Source: Ktedonobacter sp. 13_1_20CM_4_53_11
Lineage (GTDB): Bacteria; Chloroflexota; Ktedonobacteria; Ktedonobacterales; Ktedonobacteraceae
Assembly: GCA_001919995.1 (NCBI GenBank)
Contig: MNIY01000112.1
Coordinates: 1 to 21,064, forward strand
DNA: 21,064 nucleotides
Direction of reading: 5' to 3'
The notes below the pieces were generated by a model, which saw nothing but the letters and a program-made list of their open reading frames with translations, was not told where the DNA came from and did not search any database. A program made the translations under genes and the position numbers. Below, in pieces: positions 13,916-21,064 of this stretch. The stretch's first letter is position 1, and the number at the start of each line of letters is the position of its first letter.

Positions 13916-16360
13916 CTACGCACAAACATTTTGAGGGTTGGTGTGGAAAGAGACGAGAGCAAGCATGGACGAAGTATTTTGTGATAAGACATTGATCTGC
14001 GAACCTTGTGCATCCACAGCTATACTCCTGGGCAGGGTAAGGAAAGTGGGTGAAACATATTGTTGCGCCAGGTGGAGCGTCACGGTCGAATTATTCGTGG
14101 CAACGCCTCCACCAGTCGTTGTTGATGTCGGGGTGACCCCAGTGGTTGGGGTCCCGGTATTTCCACCGCTCATCGTCTTCAAGTCCAAAATACGGTGAGA
14201 AGCTGTATCCATAATGTACAGGTGCTGCTCACCGTTGACAGTACCTGCGCCTAAAGAACTCGGTGAAGACGTTCCAGGCACAGCCAATGCCTTTGTGCCT
14301 TCCTGGGTGATCGTGGGAACAGGTGTTTGCCAGGTAAAGGCCTTTGCGCTCACGGGAAGCGGCTGCGCAATAGGATTGTCCACTAACACACTTGTTGCTG
14401 GCTGAGTCTGCGTTCCACCAGTCAGATGAATACTCTGCACCGAACCACCAGCTAACAGGAAAAAAAGCTCATGATTGGGGAAAGCTGTGACGCTCATAAC
14501 AGTATTAGAGAACGAAAGCGTACTGGCTGCCGTTTGAGCAAGTGGTATATTCGCTTTGGGGAAGTAGTCCATAATCAAGGTCGATGTTTGGGCGGTGTTC
14601 GAGCCAAAGACCACATAGACATCGGTTCCCGCAGCAGTAATGAGTGTAGGTACTTGGTTAGCCCTCACTAGCCGCGGATCAATCTGAGAGAAGGCATCAA
14701 AAACGGGGTGATCCGGTTTTGCTTGATCAGATGACAGCAGGTTGAGCATATAGATGTTGTTTGACGTTGAGGCACCCGCTTTCATCGGGTGCACCGTCAA
14801 CAGAACCAATTGAGACCCATTACTGGCAATATCCAAGACCTTAGTATCGGCAGGGAGAGGGACAGGCACGAAAAACAGGCTGTTGTTCTTGACCTGGTAC
14901 AATTTATTATCCATGCCTAGAGCATACAATTGAAGAGCCCTCTTCCCCTTCACTTGAACAATAGTTTTCGCCTGTGTACCAGTCGTCCCATCATTGATGG
15001 CATTTGTTGTGGCGTTGGAGGGGCAGAGAAGCGCGATCGAGGATTGATTGTTATAGTTGGCAATAGCCGTTTGAACGCTCCTCGTCAGGTTACCCTCAAG
15101 ATTTGAGACGGTTGTGTGCTGGTCATTGGTCAACGTGGTATTCTGCTGTAACGTCCGTAAGGATTTCTGCGCATTTGCCAGGTCAGCAAGAGCGGCAGCA
15201 GGGTTGGTTGATATCACTTTATTAGCGTGAGACATGCTATCTTGAGCGTTTTTTACTTGCGCCGCCACGCTGATACCGCTATTGAATTGGAGAAAAATAT
15301 AAATTCCTCCGCCAACCATCGCCAGTATTAACAGAGCCAGCAAGGCCAACATAGGGTAAAAGAGGCGACTACGGTTCCGACGCTGGGGAGCAAGGACAGG
15401 TTGAGGTGCAGTATCTATATCATCATGTGTAAGCGGGCCGCTACTAAAACGCATAGAACTGCTCGGGGCACTTCCATCGCCAATCACTGCTGAAGGCACG
15501 GTGGTAGGAGAACTTCCAGGTGAACCCAGCGACGCGGTATCTTCACCAACTTCACGGCCACCCACGGGCACAGGGCGACGGACATTAGGTGGTTCCCAGC
15601 CAGTCTCTTGTACAGATACAACGATGGCAGTGATATTATCTGGCCCACCGTTCTCATTGGCACGTTGTACAAGGTGATACACACTATCCTGGGGACCGGA
15701 TTGGTCGACTATTCTGCGGATTTCATCATCGCTTACCAGGCCCGAGAGGCCATCAGTGCAGAGCACCAGTGCATCTTTATCCTCTAATTGTTCGGGGAAT
15801 ACGTCGATCTCTACATCGGCCTGCGTACCCAGACATCGCGTAATCACATTGCGCTGCGCGTGGGTACGAGCCTGATCTTCAGTCAATAGCCCAGCCCTTA
15901 CCTGTTCAGCCACCCAGGAATGATCTTGTGATACTTGCTTTACCTGTCCGTCGCGGACAAGGTAAGCACGGCTATCTCCAACGTTAGCAATATAGGCCAT
16001 ATTGCCACGGAGAACGGCAGCAACACAGGTTGTGCCCATTCCGCTGCGCAGCATATTTTCCGCTGCACGCTGGTGAATCAGGGCATTCGCGCGTTTGATC
16101 GCGTGGAGCAAGGAGTAAGCAACATCATCACTATCATCCTGATAGTACACGTTACTAACGGTATCTACAGCTATTTCGCTTGCCACTTCACCAGCTGCAT
16201 GTCCGCCCATACCATCAGCCACAATGAACAAAGCGCCCTTCTTTGCCATCACCTGTGGATCTTTAGGGATGACATAAGCCATATTATCTTCATTGTGTTC
16301 ACGCTTCCGACCTACATCTGTCAGCTGTGCAACTTCGAGACGGAGTTGTTTAGTAGCCAA
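13916..16360 (-). CDS. Membrane-anchored PP2C-type Ser/Thr protein phosphatase with large extracellular domain
   Basis: An 814-residue protein in three parts. Residues ~8-250 are a Stp1/PstP-type PP2C phosphatase with metal-binding residues in HNEDN (D25), VADGMGGH (D49), GDSRAY (128-133), CTDGLSGLV (D203) and GGPDNIT (D241); it should remove phosphate from Ser/Thr of cytoplasmic proteins. A Ser/Pro-rich linker (250-330) leads to one membrane helix (about 334-358), preceded by a positive cluster (RRNRSR), so the rest lies outside. The outside part has a helical stretch (365-440) and then about 370 residues of beta-rich sequence with LYALGMDNKLYQV and HLYIMDTASHRILDL, which look like propeller blades, plus a Thr/Gly-rich insert near 720-745. 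This layout resembles mycobacterial PstP but with a much larger sensor part. The start is TTG at 16360 with GGGAGA upstream. No partner kinase is in view. Confidence 0.92.
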   Translation of the reverse strand: MATKQLRLEVAQLTDVGRKREHNEDNMAYVIPKDPQVMAKKGALFIVADGMGGHAAGEVASEIAVDTVSNVYYQDDSDDVAYSLLHAIKRANALIHQRAAENMLRSGMGTTCVAAVLRGNMAYIANVGDSRAYLVRDGQVKQVSQDHSWVAEQVRAGLLTEDQARTHAQRNVITRCLGTQADVEIDVFPEQLEDKDALVLCTDGLSGLVSDDEIRRIVDQSGPQDSVYHLVQRANENGGPDNITAIVVSVQETGWEPPNVRRPVPVGGREVGEDTASLGSPGSSPTTVPSAVIGDGSAPSSSMRFSSGPLTHDDIDTAPQPVLAPQRRNRSRLFYPMLALLALLILAMVGGGIYIFLQFNSGISVAAQVKNAQDSMSHANKVISTNPAAALADLANAQKSLRTLQQNTTLTNDQHTTVSNLEGNLTRSVQTAIANYNNQSSIALLCPSNATTNAINDGTTGTQAKTIVQVKGKRALQLYALGMDNKLYQVKNNSLFFVPVPLPADTKVLDIASNGSQLVLLTVHPMKAGASTSNNIYMLNLLSSDQAKPDHPVFDAFSQIDPRLVRANQVPTLITAAGTDVYVVFGSNTAQTSTLIMDYFPKANIPLAQTAASTLSFSNTVMSVTAFPNHELFFLLAGGSVQSIHLTGGTQTQPATSVLVDNPIAQPLPVSAKAFTWQTPVPTITQEGTKALAVPGTSSPSSLGAGTVNGEQHLYIMDTASHRILDLKTMSGGNTGTPTTGVTPTSTTTGGGVATNNSTVTLHLAQQYVSPTFLTLPRSIAVDAQGSQINVLSQNTSSMLALVSFHTNPQNVCA

Positions 16361-16729
16361 CGAACTTTTCTCCCGTAGTTATTAGCTCATAACTTGTGCA
16401 CAACGCACTCTAGCCAAATACTGAAACTTTAGGCTATAATACACCGACACAAAGAAAAACGCAATGTATCTTCCCATACGTGAGTTATGATCAAGCTCTC
16501 GATACCTGGGTGAAAGGGCGACTAGTGGCGATCCGCACTGCTGACTTCAAAGCCACTTACCCCTGAGAACCCGCCAGGAACAAAGAAGCTATAATCATGC
16601 TTCCGCGAGTACTATTAAATCTGAGTATACTCTCTCAACTCAGTGTACGCAAGATGTGTGGTATGCGGGTACTAATAATCTCTTACCTTAAAAGAGCCAC
16701 CATCGGATCATTTATAGTCGAGGCCAAAT
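16361..16729. other. 369-base divergent intergenic region with several palindromic and repeated motifs
   Basis: No coding potential is seen between the divergent PP2C and MBL-fold genes. It contains a perfect 10-base palindrome TTGTGCACAA (16394-16403) 33 bases before the PP2C start, two TATAAT boxes on the plus strand (16435-16440 and 16590-16595) without a good -35 partner, a perfect palindrome GAGTATACTC (16623-16632) nested in a CTGAGT/ACTCAG inverted repeat (16621-16626, 16638-16643), and a near-direct repeat described separately. Promoters for both genes should lie here; the exact sites are not resolved. Confidence 0.5.
16605..16681. repeat. Near-identical direct repeat pair upstream of the polysaccharide operon
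   Basis: GCGAGTACTATTAAATCT (from 16605) and GCGGGTACTAATAATCT (from 16665) match closely with one substitution in each half and one gap. They start exactly 60 bases apart. The palindrome GAGTATACTC and a GTGTAC lie between them, so four related GTAC/GTATAC cores occur in about 70 bases. This looks like a binding array for a regulator, 50-125 bases before the MBL-fold gene; the identity of the regulator is unknown. Confidence 0.4.
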
Positions 16730-17641
16730 ATGCAACTGACGCAACTCCATGAACAAACGTGGGTTATCCAGGGAGGGGCAAATATAGGAGTAATTGCCCA
16801 GGAGGGCCGCTGCCTCATTATAGATAGCGGTATGGATAAAGACGCAGGACGCGATATCCTGAACCAGGTGAAAAAGTTGGGGCTAACGCCAACTGCCCTA
16901 CTGATCACCCATGCACACGCTGACCACTTTGGCGGGGCACATTATCTCGTGCGACAGACAGGACTAAAGGTCTACGCGACACGCGTTGAGGCGGCGGTCA
17001 TGTCCGGGCCGATTCTAGAGCCACTTTATCTCTTTAGCGGCGCACAGCCTCCGCGCGAGTTACAACACAAATTTTTGTTAGCCAAACCATGTCTGGTAGA
17101 TAGCGTTCTGGAAGGGAACGAGCAGGCAATAGATCACATTTCACTACAGGTCATCTCACTACCCGGCCATAGTATCGAACAGGTAGGCGTAGCTTTTGGC
17201 GATACACTCTTCGTTGGTGATGCCTTTCTGACACCCGAGATTCTCGACAAACATCGCATTCCTTTCTATACAGATGTACAGGCAGGATTGACTACGCTCA
17301 CTACACTGAAAACGCGCATGGCATCGTTTAAGCATATAGTTGCAGGGCACGGCGAGATTTATACCTCGACTGAACGGGCTCATGAGGCTATTGATTATAC
17401 TGTTGAGCGTCTTGAACGCATCCTGGAACATATACGGGTAGCGCTTGCCGACGGTGAGGCCCGAACGGTGGCAGAGCTGCTGAGAACGGTAGCCAATGCC
17501 CAGGGAGCGAACATAGAGGCGCTTTCTCAATATGTTCTTTATAATACTACCGTACAATCAGCAGTAAGTACACTCTACGCGTGGGGGGAGATTCACCCGT
17601 TCTTCCAGGATAACTTCCTGGCATGGCAGAGAACTCGATAG
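16730..17641 (+). CDS. MBL-fold metallo-hydrolase
   Basis: A 303-residue cytoplasmic protein of the metallo-beta-lactamase superfamily. The metal ligands are all in place: THAHADHFGG (H61, H63, D65, H66), LPGHS (H147), FVGDAF (D164) and AGHGEIY (H207). Such a set normally binds two metal ions and hydrolyses thioester, phosphodiester or lactam-like bonds. After the core (about 1-210), a helical C-terminal extension (215-303) could shape substrate choice. The substrate cannot be read from sequence; glyoxalase-II-like or other hydrolase roles are open. The ATG has GAGG 6 bases upstream. The gene is the first of four co-directional genes; the next start is 61 bases downstream, so a common transcript is likely, but a functional link to polysaccharide synthesis is only inferred from position. 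Confidence 0.9.
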   Translation: MQLTQLHEQTWVIQGGANIGVIAQEGRCLIIDSGMDKDAGRDILNQVKKLGLTPTALLITHAHADHFGGAHYLVRQTGLKVYATRVEAAVMSGPILEPLYLFSGAQPPRELQHKFLLAKPCLVDSVLEGNEQAIDHISLQVISLPGHSIEQVGVAFGDTLFVGDAFLTPEILDKHRIPFYTDVQAGLTTLTTLKTRMASFKHIVAGHGEIYTSTERAHEAIDYTVERLERILEHIRVALADGEARTVAELLRTVANAQGANIEALSQYVLYNTTVQSAVSTLYAWGEIHPFFQDNFLAWQRTR

Positions 17642-17702
17642 GCCCAGGCTTGTTACCTTGCGAAATGCAGGGACGTTATACAGCCATGAGGAGACTGTCG
17701 GT

Positions 17703-18899
17703 ATGCATATCGGTATTAATGCGCAGTTGCTCTCATTCAGCCAGAATTACCGGAATGGCGGAGTCAGCCGCTATATACGCTTTCTGTTGAAAGAGCTAGC
17801 CAATCGACCTGGAACACATGAATATACTGTTTTTGTCAATGGGCACGAGGTAGTTGAAAGGCTCTCAGCCCAACACCCACAACTTACCTATGTACCTGCA
17901 ACATGGTCAGAATCACAACCAGCAGCAAGAATTGCCTGGGAACAACTGACACTTCCTGCGCTCATTCGGCAAAGACACATCGATGTTTTGCATTCCCCGG
18001 TCAACGTACTACCGCAATTATTACCGCAGCATTGTGCAGGAGTCGTCACCTTGCATGATCTGGCATTTCTGCGTTTTCCCGACGTATTGACACGTTCAAA
18101 GCGACTCTATCATCGCATGTTCACCGTTCGCAGCATACGCCGGGCGACAATGGTCATCACTGTATCGAATAGTACCAGCCAGGATGCAGTCGAACTTGCT
18201 GGAGTTCCTGGAGAACAAGTACAGACGGTCTACCCATGTATCGATGCACGCTTCTCAGACGTTTCTAGAGATGAGGAGTTACAAAACTTTCGTGAAAAAC
18301 ACAGTTTGACGAGCGGATATATCCTGTACCTGGGAACGTTGGAACCACGGAAGAACATTACTACCCTGATTGAAGCCTATGCTCAGTTGCGCAAAACACA
18401 TGCGATAGGCGAAAAACTAGTACTGGCAGGTGGTAAAGGCTGGCTCTACGATTCCATTTTTGAGCGAGTACAGCAATTAGGCCTCACGTCGGAAGTGTTA
18501 TTTGCCGGGTATGTAGAGGATTCCGAGCAAGCATTATGGTACCGCGCAGCCTCGGTTTTTGCGTACCCGTCGCTCTACGAAGGTTTTGGCATACCGGTAG
18601 CGGAGGCCCTGGCATGCGGTACTCCTGTTGTCACATCGAACGTCTCCAGCCTACCAGAAGCGGGAGCGGATGTAGCAATATGTATTGACCCACATAATGT
18701 GGAGGTGATGGCAGCATCAATACATACGGCTTTGACAGACCAGACATACCGGCAGAAGTGTAGTACAATGGCACCTGAAGTGGCCAGGCGATTCTCAGCA
18801 CAGAGGATGGTCGAGCAGACCGTCAAGGTATATGAACAAGCAGCAACGTTACATACCACAGCACAAAGACGATCTCAACGCGTTTCGTTTGTTCGTTAG
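17703..18899 (+). CDS. Glycosyltransferase family 4 (GT-B fold)
   Basis: A 398-residue GT4 enzyme that should transfer a sugar from a nucleotide sugar to a lipid-linked acceptor at the inner face of the membrane. The N-terminal acceptor domain starts MHIGINAQLLSF with the glycine pair NGGVSRY (18-24), followed by LHSPVNVLPQ and TLHDLAF. The C-terminal donor domain has YLGTLEPRKNITTLIEAY (209-226; R216, K217) and the EX7E signature YEGFGIPVAEALACGTP (E293, E301). The frame is open upstream to a TTG at 17658, but the ATG at 17703 is chosen because GAGGAG lies 9 bases before it and the family begins at this point. It precedes the sugar phosphotransferase gene by about 96 bases (or 27 if that gene starts at its upstream GTG). 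Sugar specificity is not predictable here. Confidence 0.93.
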   Translation: MHIGINAQLLSFSQNYRNGGVSRYIRFLLKELANRPGTHEYTVFVNGHEVVERLSAQHPQLTYVPATWSESQPAARIAWEQLTLPALIRQRHIDVLHSPVNVLPQLLPQHCAGVVTLHDLAFLRFPDVLTRSKRLYHRMFTVRSIRRATMVITVSNSTSQDAVELAGVPGEQVQTVYPCIDARFSDVSRDEELQNFREKHSLTSGYILYLGTLEPRKNITTLIEAYAQLRKTHAIGEKLVLAGGKGWLYDSIFERVQQLGLTSEVLFAGYVEDSEQALWYRAASVFAYPSLYEGFGIPVAEALACGTPVVTSNVSSLPEAGADVAICIDPHNVEVMAASIHTALTDQTYRQKCSTMAPEVARRFSAQRMVEQTVKVYEQAATLHTTAQRRSQRVSFVR

Positions 18900-18995
18900 T
18901 GTAGGATGTAGGATAGAGCGCACATTGTGAACAGTAGTAAACTATCTGAAACAACCGATCTGAGTCTAGACACAGATAGGACAGGAGCCCTGGAT

Positions 18996-20519
18996 ATGCC
19001 CGTAGGAGCAACTGGCCCTATAAAGAGAGTTATCTCTAAGAGGCGTTCAAATCGTCACCAATGGCGTATTTTCAAGATTATCGTCCTGGTACTGCTAGAC
19101 GCTACATTGGTAGCTATATCGTTCCAACTGGCGCATTTTATACGCTATAACGTCCTTTTTAAAAATCATTTCCTCGTGTTCCTGCGCCACAACATTGAAA
19201 ATAGCTCTCTACCCCATACCGCCGACATTTATACACCACTAAGTGGCTTTTTATGGCTTCAAATCAGTATTGTCATTGGCTTGATTACTATTTTTGCGTT
19301 TCGTGGACTATATAACATCCGTCTGACCAGAAGCTTGCCTCGCCAGGTCTGGACAATTGCCAGTTCAGCAACGCTAGGAATAGCGTTTCTGATTACCTAT
19401 TTCTTCATCTTCCAGCCACCTTCCAGTTCTCGCCTGCTTGTGCCTTTCGTATGGGCAGTGACAATCATCTTGCTCTCTCTGGGGCGCATGATCATTTCAG
19501 TTGCAATGAGTTTGCTCTACCAGCTCGGCCTGGTCGAAACACGGCTGCTGGTCGTGGGTTCGGGGCGTCTCGGGAAGATGATGATGCAGCATATAGCGGC
19601 CAGCCCCAACCTTGGCTATCACATAGTAGGGTTTTTGCACGATATGAGTGAACCGCCAGGTGATTTTGGGCGCTTTAAGATGCTCGGCACACTGGAGGAC
19701 CTCGGATTAGTGATCAGTTCGATGCAGGTAGATGAAGTGATTATTGCCTTGCCCTCAAATATGCATGAGCAATCTATCAAAAGCGTCCGCCTCTGTGAGC
19801 GGCTAGGAGCCTCATTCAAACTCGTGCCTGACTTATATGAACTCAGTCTTTCACGCATTGATATGGAAGCCGTAGAAGGCATTCCGCTGATAGGTATCAA
19901 GCAAGTCTCACTGAACACAGTACAGCGTATTATCACGCGCATGGTTGATATTTTCGTCTCCCTGTTCATCCTGGCGCTAGGGTCTCCACTCTGGATGTGT
20001 ATCGCCTTAGCCATCCGCCTGAACTCCGAAGGGGAGATTATTTACAAACAAACACGCATAGGTTGGGAGGGTCGCCCTTTCAAAATGTATAAGTTCCGAT
20101 CTATGTATAAGAATGCAGATCAACGTCTGGCGGACCTTTGGATGAAGAATGAAGCGCAAGGACCGCTCTTCAAGATGAGATATGACCCGCGTGTTACACC
20201 AATAGGAAAATTTTTGCGGCGTACCAGTCTAGATGAGTTTCCACAGTTCATCAATGTTCTGCGGGGTGATATGAGCCTGGTCGGACCCCGCCCGCCATTA
20301 CCAGGTGAAGTGGCACAATACGAGGAGTGGCAAAAAGGTCGGCTGGCGATCAAGCCGGGTCTGACCGGATTATGGCAAGTGCGCGGTCGCAGCAACCTCA
20401 GTTTTGACGAGGGGGTACTCATGGATATATACTACATCGAGAATTGGTCGTTAAAACTGTACTTCCTCATTCTTTTCCGCACCATTCCCGCGGTTTTAAC
20501 CAATCGAGGAGCATATTGA
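18996..20519 (+). CDS. Exopolysaccharide polyprenyl-phosphate sugar phosphotransferase (WbaP/WcaJ type)
   Basis: An integral membrane phosphoglycosyltransferase that should transfer a sugar-1-phosphate from a nucleotide sugar to undecaprenyl phosphate, the first step of polysaccharide assembly. Residue numbers count from the upstream GTG at 18927. Four to five helices occupy 50-200, then a Rossmann-like cytoplasmic region has LLVVGSGRLGKMM (207-219). The catalytic domain follows a helix at about 340-363: KMYKFRSM (386-393), the catalytic Asp-Glu in TSLDEFPQ (D436, E437), LVGPRP (451-456), KPGLTGLWQVRGR (476-488) and DIYYIENWS. All key residues are present. The full length of 507-530 residues is normal. 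The ATG at 18996 is preferred because AGGAG stands 8 bases upstream; the GTG at 18927 lacks a good ribosome site. The next gene starts 4 bases after its stop codon, showing tight coupling. Confidence 0.94.
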   Translation: MPVGATGPIKRVISKRRSNRHQWRIFKIIVLVLLDATLVAISFQLAHFIRYNVLFKNHFLVFLRHNIENSSLPHTADIYTPLSGFLWLQISIVIGLITIFAFRGLYNIRLTRSLPRQVWTIASSATLGIAFLITYFFIFQPPSSSRLLVPFVWAVTIILLSLGRMIISVAMSLLYQLGLVETRLLVVGSGRLGKMMMQHIAASPNLGYHIVGFLHDMSEPPGDFGRFKMLGTLEDLGLVISSMQVDEVIIALPSNMHEQSIKSVRLCERLGASFKLVPDLYELSLSRIDMEAVEGIPLIGIKQVSLNTVQRIITRMVDIFVSLFILALGSPLWMCIALAIRLNSEGEIIYKQTRIGWEGRPFKMYKFRSMYKNADQRLADLWMKNEAQGPLFKMRYDPRVTPIGKFLRRTSLDEFPQFINVLRGDMSLVGPRPPLPGEVAQYEEWQKGRLAIKPGLTGLWQVRGRSNLSFDEGVLMDIYYIENWSLKLYFLILFRTIPAVLTNRGAY

Positions 20520-20523
20520 CAAA

Positions 20524-21064
20524 ATGAAAGTGGCGTTGGTTCACGACTACCTCAACCAGATGGGTGGTGCAGAGCGCGTAGTTTTGGCATTGCACGAAAT
20601 TTTTCCCGACGCGCCCATTTATACGTCTATCTACGATCCGCAACGTGTAGACCCGGCCTTTCAAAAGATGGATATACGTACGTCGTTCATGCAAAGGCTG
20701 CCCATGGTGACAAAACATCATCAGCCGTACTTACCTATTTACCCTTTCGCGATGGAGAGCCTGGATCTACGTGGTTTTGACCTGATTCTCAGTAGTTCCA
20801 GCGCCTTCGGAAAGGGAGTGATCACCAGGCCCGAAACATTGCACATTTGCTACTGCCATACTCCTATGCGCTGGTGCTGGAACTATGACGAATACGTAGA
20901 GCGAGAACATTTGGGCAAGGTGGCGCGGCGGGTTTTGCCTTTTCTGATCACAGCGCTACGTGCCTGGGATCAAACCAGCGCAATGAGAGTCGATCACTTT
21001 ATAGCTAACTCCCCGGTGGTTGCCGAACGTATTCAGAAATACTACCGGCGCGATGCGGTCGTCA
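20524..21064 (+). CDS. Glycosyltransferase family 4, C-terminus beyond window
   Basis: The frame is open from the ATG at 20524 to the window end (180 codons). It begins MKVALVHDYLNQMGGAERVV, the usual start of a GT4 N-terminal domain with the Gly-Gly loop, and continues with PIYTSIYD, FDLILSSSSAFGKGV (DLILSSS near 90) and ICYCHTPMRWCW, a hallmark of exopolysaccharide GT4 enzymes such as those that add mannose or related sugars. The donor-binding domain with the EX7E motif would lie outside the window. The start is 4 bases after the sugar phosphotransferase stop, with GAGGAG (20506-20511) 12 bases upstream inside that gene, so translation is probably coupled. It should act next on the lipid-linked sugar made by the preceding gene product; the sugar is unknown. 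Confidence 0.92.
   Translation, partial: MKVALVHDYLNQMGGAERVVLALHEIFPDAPIYTSIYDPQRVDPAFQKMDIRTSFMQRLPMVTKHHQPYLPIYPFAMESLDLRGFDLILSSSSAFGKGVITRPETLHICYCHTPMRWCWNYDEYVEREHLGKVARRVLPFLITALRAWDQTSAMRVDHFIANSPVVAERIQKYYRRDAVV

Noticed and set aside
16435..16440. Perfect TATAAT upstream of the MBL-fold gene
   Set aside because: The hexamers at the right distance (around 16411-16418) do not resemble TTGACA, and the site is 290 bases from the start. It is mentioned only as part of the intergenic region.
17658..17702. The upstream TTG extension of the first GT4 gene
   Set aside because: It has no ribosome site, and the added residues precede the universal family N-terminus MHIGINA, which has its own GAGGAG site.
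1..21064. CRISPR arrays, defence islands, prophage or toxin-antitoxin pairs
   Set aside because: No regularly spaced repeats of 25-40 bases and no nuclease, phage structural or small toxin-antitoxin gene pairs were seen, apart from the TnpB fragment at the left edge.

Overview
The window looks like a chromosomal stretch of a Chloroflexota bacterium, most likely class Ktedonobacteria. The main evidence is the three-gene set of giant membrane proteins of the Chlor_Arch_YYY (DUF2298, TIGR03662) and TIGR03663/Agl23-like families, which is largely restricted to Chloroflexota and some archaea. The intermediate GC content, a TnpB-type insertion element and the exopolysaccharide genes fit this. The assignment is inference from gene content; no rRNA marker is present.

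Layout. (1) 1-637: the 3' part of an IS200/IS605-family tnpB, cut by the window start, with an imperfect hairpin over its stop codon that probably marks the right end of the element. (2) 675-1511: an MDR/quinone-oxidoreductase-type gene whose first ~260 residues and last ~18 residues look normal but which appears to lack about 45 residues in between (in-frame deletion). (3) 10860 down to 1546, minus strand: three co-directional membrane-protein genes. In transcription order they are a GT39-YYY fusion of 1436 aa, a stand-alone YYY protein of 795 aa, and an Agl23-like GT-C protein of 786 aa. (4) 11090-11815: a peptidase S51/class I glutamine-amidotransferase-like protein on the plus strand. (5) 16360 down to 11896, minus strand: a membrane-anchored PP2C phosphatase with a large outside domain, aspS, and a tRNA-Arg with the uncommon anticodon GCG. 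(6) 16730 to the window end, plus strand: an MBL-fold hydrolase, a GT4 glycosyltransferase, a polyprenyl-phosphate sugar phosphotransferase and the start of a second GT4 enzyme, closely packed and probably the head of an exopolysaccharide operon.

How it fits together. Two envelope-sugar systems lie in one 21-kb window. The plus-strand operon has the usual logic of lipid-linked polysaccharide assembly: a phosphoglycosyltransferase loads the first sugar on a polyprenyl phosphate and GT4 enzymes extend it. The minus-strand trio has the GT-C type fold signatures (an early Asp-Glu pair, many membrane helices) of enzymes that use polyprenyl-phosphate sugars on the outer face. Its biochemical role is not established and it is the least understood system here. 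The PP2C protein could link an outside signal to cytoplasmic Ser/Thr dephosphorylation, but no partner kinase is in view.

No CRISPR array, rRNA, prophage or convincing canonical intrinsic terminator with a U-tract was found.
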